A stretch of 27,792 bases of DNA from DATHWB01 sp035460965. GTDB lineage: Bacteria; Actinomycetota; Acidimicrobiia; Spongiisociales; ZC4RG35. Below the pieces are notes generated by a model. It was not told where the DNA came from. It saw nothing but the letters and a program-made list of their open reading frames with translations, and ran no database searches. A program made the position numbers and the translations under genes. Every line of letters begins with the position of its first letter. Positions within the stretch are counted from its first letter, which is position 1. This document shows positions 27,628-27,792 of the stretch, piece by piece. Where the stretch lies: the NCBI GenBank assembly GCA_035460965.1, contig DATHWB010000290.1, positions 1-27,792 on the forward strand, given 5' to 3'.

Positions 27628-27792
27628 ATGCTCGCTCCGTCGTTCACACTCTCCGACCAGGACGGCAAGCCCCATTCCCTCAAGGACTACGCCGGCCGGC
27701 GCGTGATCCTCTTCTTCTATCACAAGGCGATGACCCCCGGCTGTACCGGGGAGGCCTGTGACTTCCGTGACTCCTACGACGATTTCTTGGCC
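27628..27792 (+). CDS. bcp: Thioredoxin-dependent peroxiredoxin, Bcp/PrxQ type (partial, 5' end)
   Basis: The first 55 residues are visible. LAPSFTLSDQDGKPHSLKDYAGRRVILFFY is the AhpC/TSA-family N-terminus. TPGCTGEACDFRD carries the peroxidatic Cys39 and a resolving-type Cys44 five residues later, which is the PrxQ/Bcp arrangement. It reduces hydroperoxides using thioredoxin-like partners in the cytoplasm. GAGGAGG lies 7 nt before the ATG. The gene continues beyond the right edge of the window. Confidence 0.93.
   Translation, partial: MLAPSFTLSDQDGKPHSLKDYAGRRVILFFYHKAMTPGCTGEACDFRDSYDDFLA

Noticed and set aside
27593..27705. Alternative ORF starting at the ATG at 27593 overlapping the bcp start
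   Set aside because: It reads in another frame through bcp, yields an Arg/Ser/Pro-rich sequence, and ends soon after; bcp has the proper family sequence and Shine-Dalgarno.

Overview
The window is a GC-rich, densely coding stretch of bacterial chromosome. Frequent GTG starts, GTGA/ATGA stop-start overlaps, TANNNT -10 hexamers placed 6-10 nt before start codons (leaderless transcription), a mycothiol-type DinB/MDMPI-fold protein and a LigD-type polymerase all suggest an actinobacterium. Acidimicrobiia is my guess from the gene mix and is not proven here. No tRNA, rRNA, CRISPR array, prophage or recognisable transposase was seen, and no gene-free gap exceeds about 170 bp.

Left part (1-7052): the start-proximal portion of a ferrochelatase (minus strand), then a palindrome-rich divergent intergenic region, then an unusual fusion of an endonuclease IV-like TIM barrel with a LigD-type primase-polymerase. 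A divergent HisA/HisF-family barrel follows, then an atypical NAD(P)-binding epimerase-like protein that diverges from a molybdopterin oxidoreductase across a symmetric 24-bp palindromic promoter.

Methionine block (7083-10566): metY, an alpha/beta hydrolase, a SAM-I riboswitch, then metX. MetX activates homoserine by acylation and MetY sulfhydrylates the product. The riboswitch sits directly in front of metX and should repress it when SAM is abundant.

Repeat cassette (10585-11630): a single gene encoding an AbiEi-like winged helix plus a DUF559/Vsr-like nuclease domain, bounded by two inverted 52-bp copies of a palindromic repeat. A third, elaborated copy lies at 1054-1140. This is the strongest candidate for an undescribed mobile or repeat-nuclease unit.

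Long minus-strand block (23572 down to 11612): a degenerate SDR-like protein, an active SDR, a fusion of a SerA-like dehydrogenase with a ParB-fold free-serine-kinase-like (SerK/SbnI) domain, an acyl-CoA carboxylase carboxyltransferase, a four-gene OpuC-type quaternary-amine ABC importer, the biotin-carboxylase/BCCP subunit, a 3-hydroxyisobutyrate dehydrogenase-like enzyme and a TIGR03084-type metal-binding protein. The carboxylase subunits plus the hydroxyisobutyrate dehydrogenase point to branched-chain or odd-chain acyl-CoA catabolism. The importer plus the neighbouring GMC (choline dehydrogenase-like) gene suggest osmoprotectant handling.

Right end (23636-27792): GMC oxidoreductase, class III CoA-transferase, universal stress protein, uridine kinase, a possible 9-codon leader ORF, and the start of a Bcp-type peroxiredoxin cut by the window edge.
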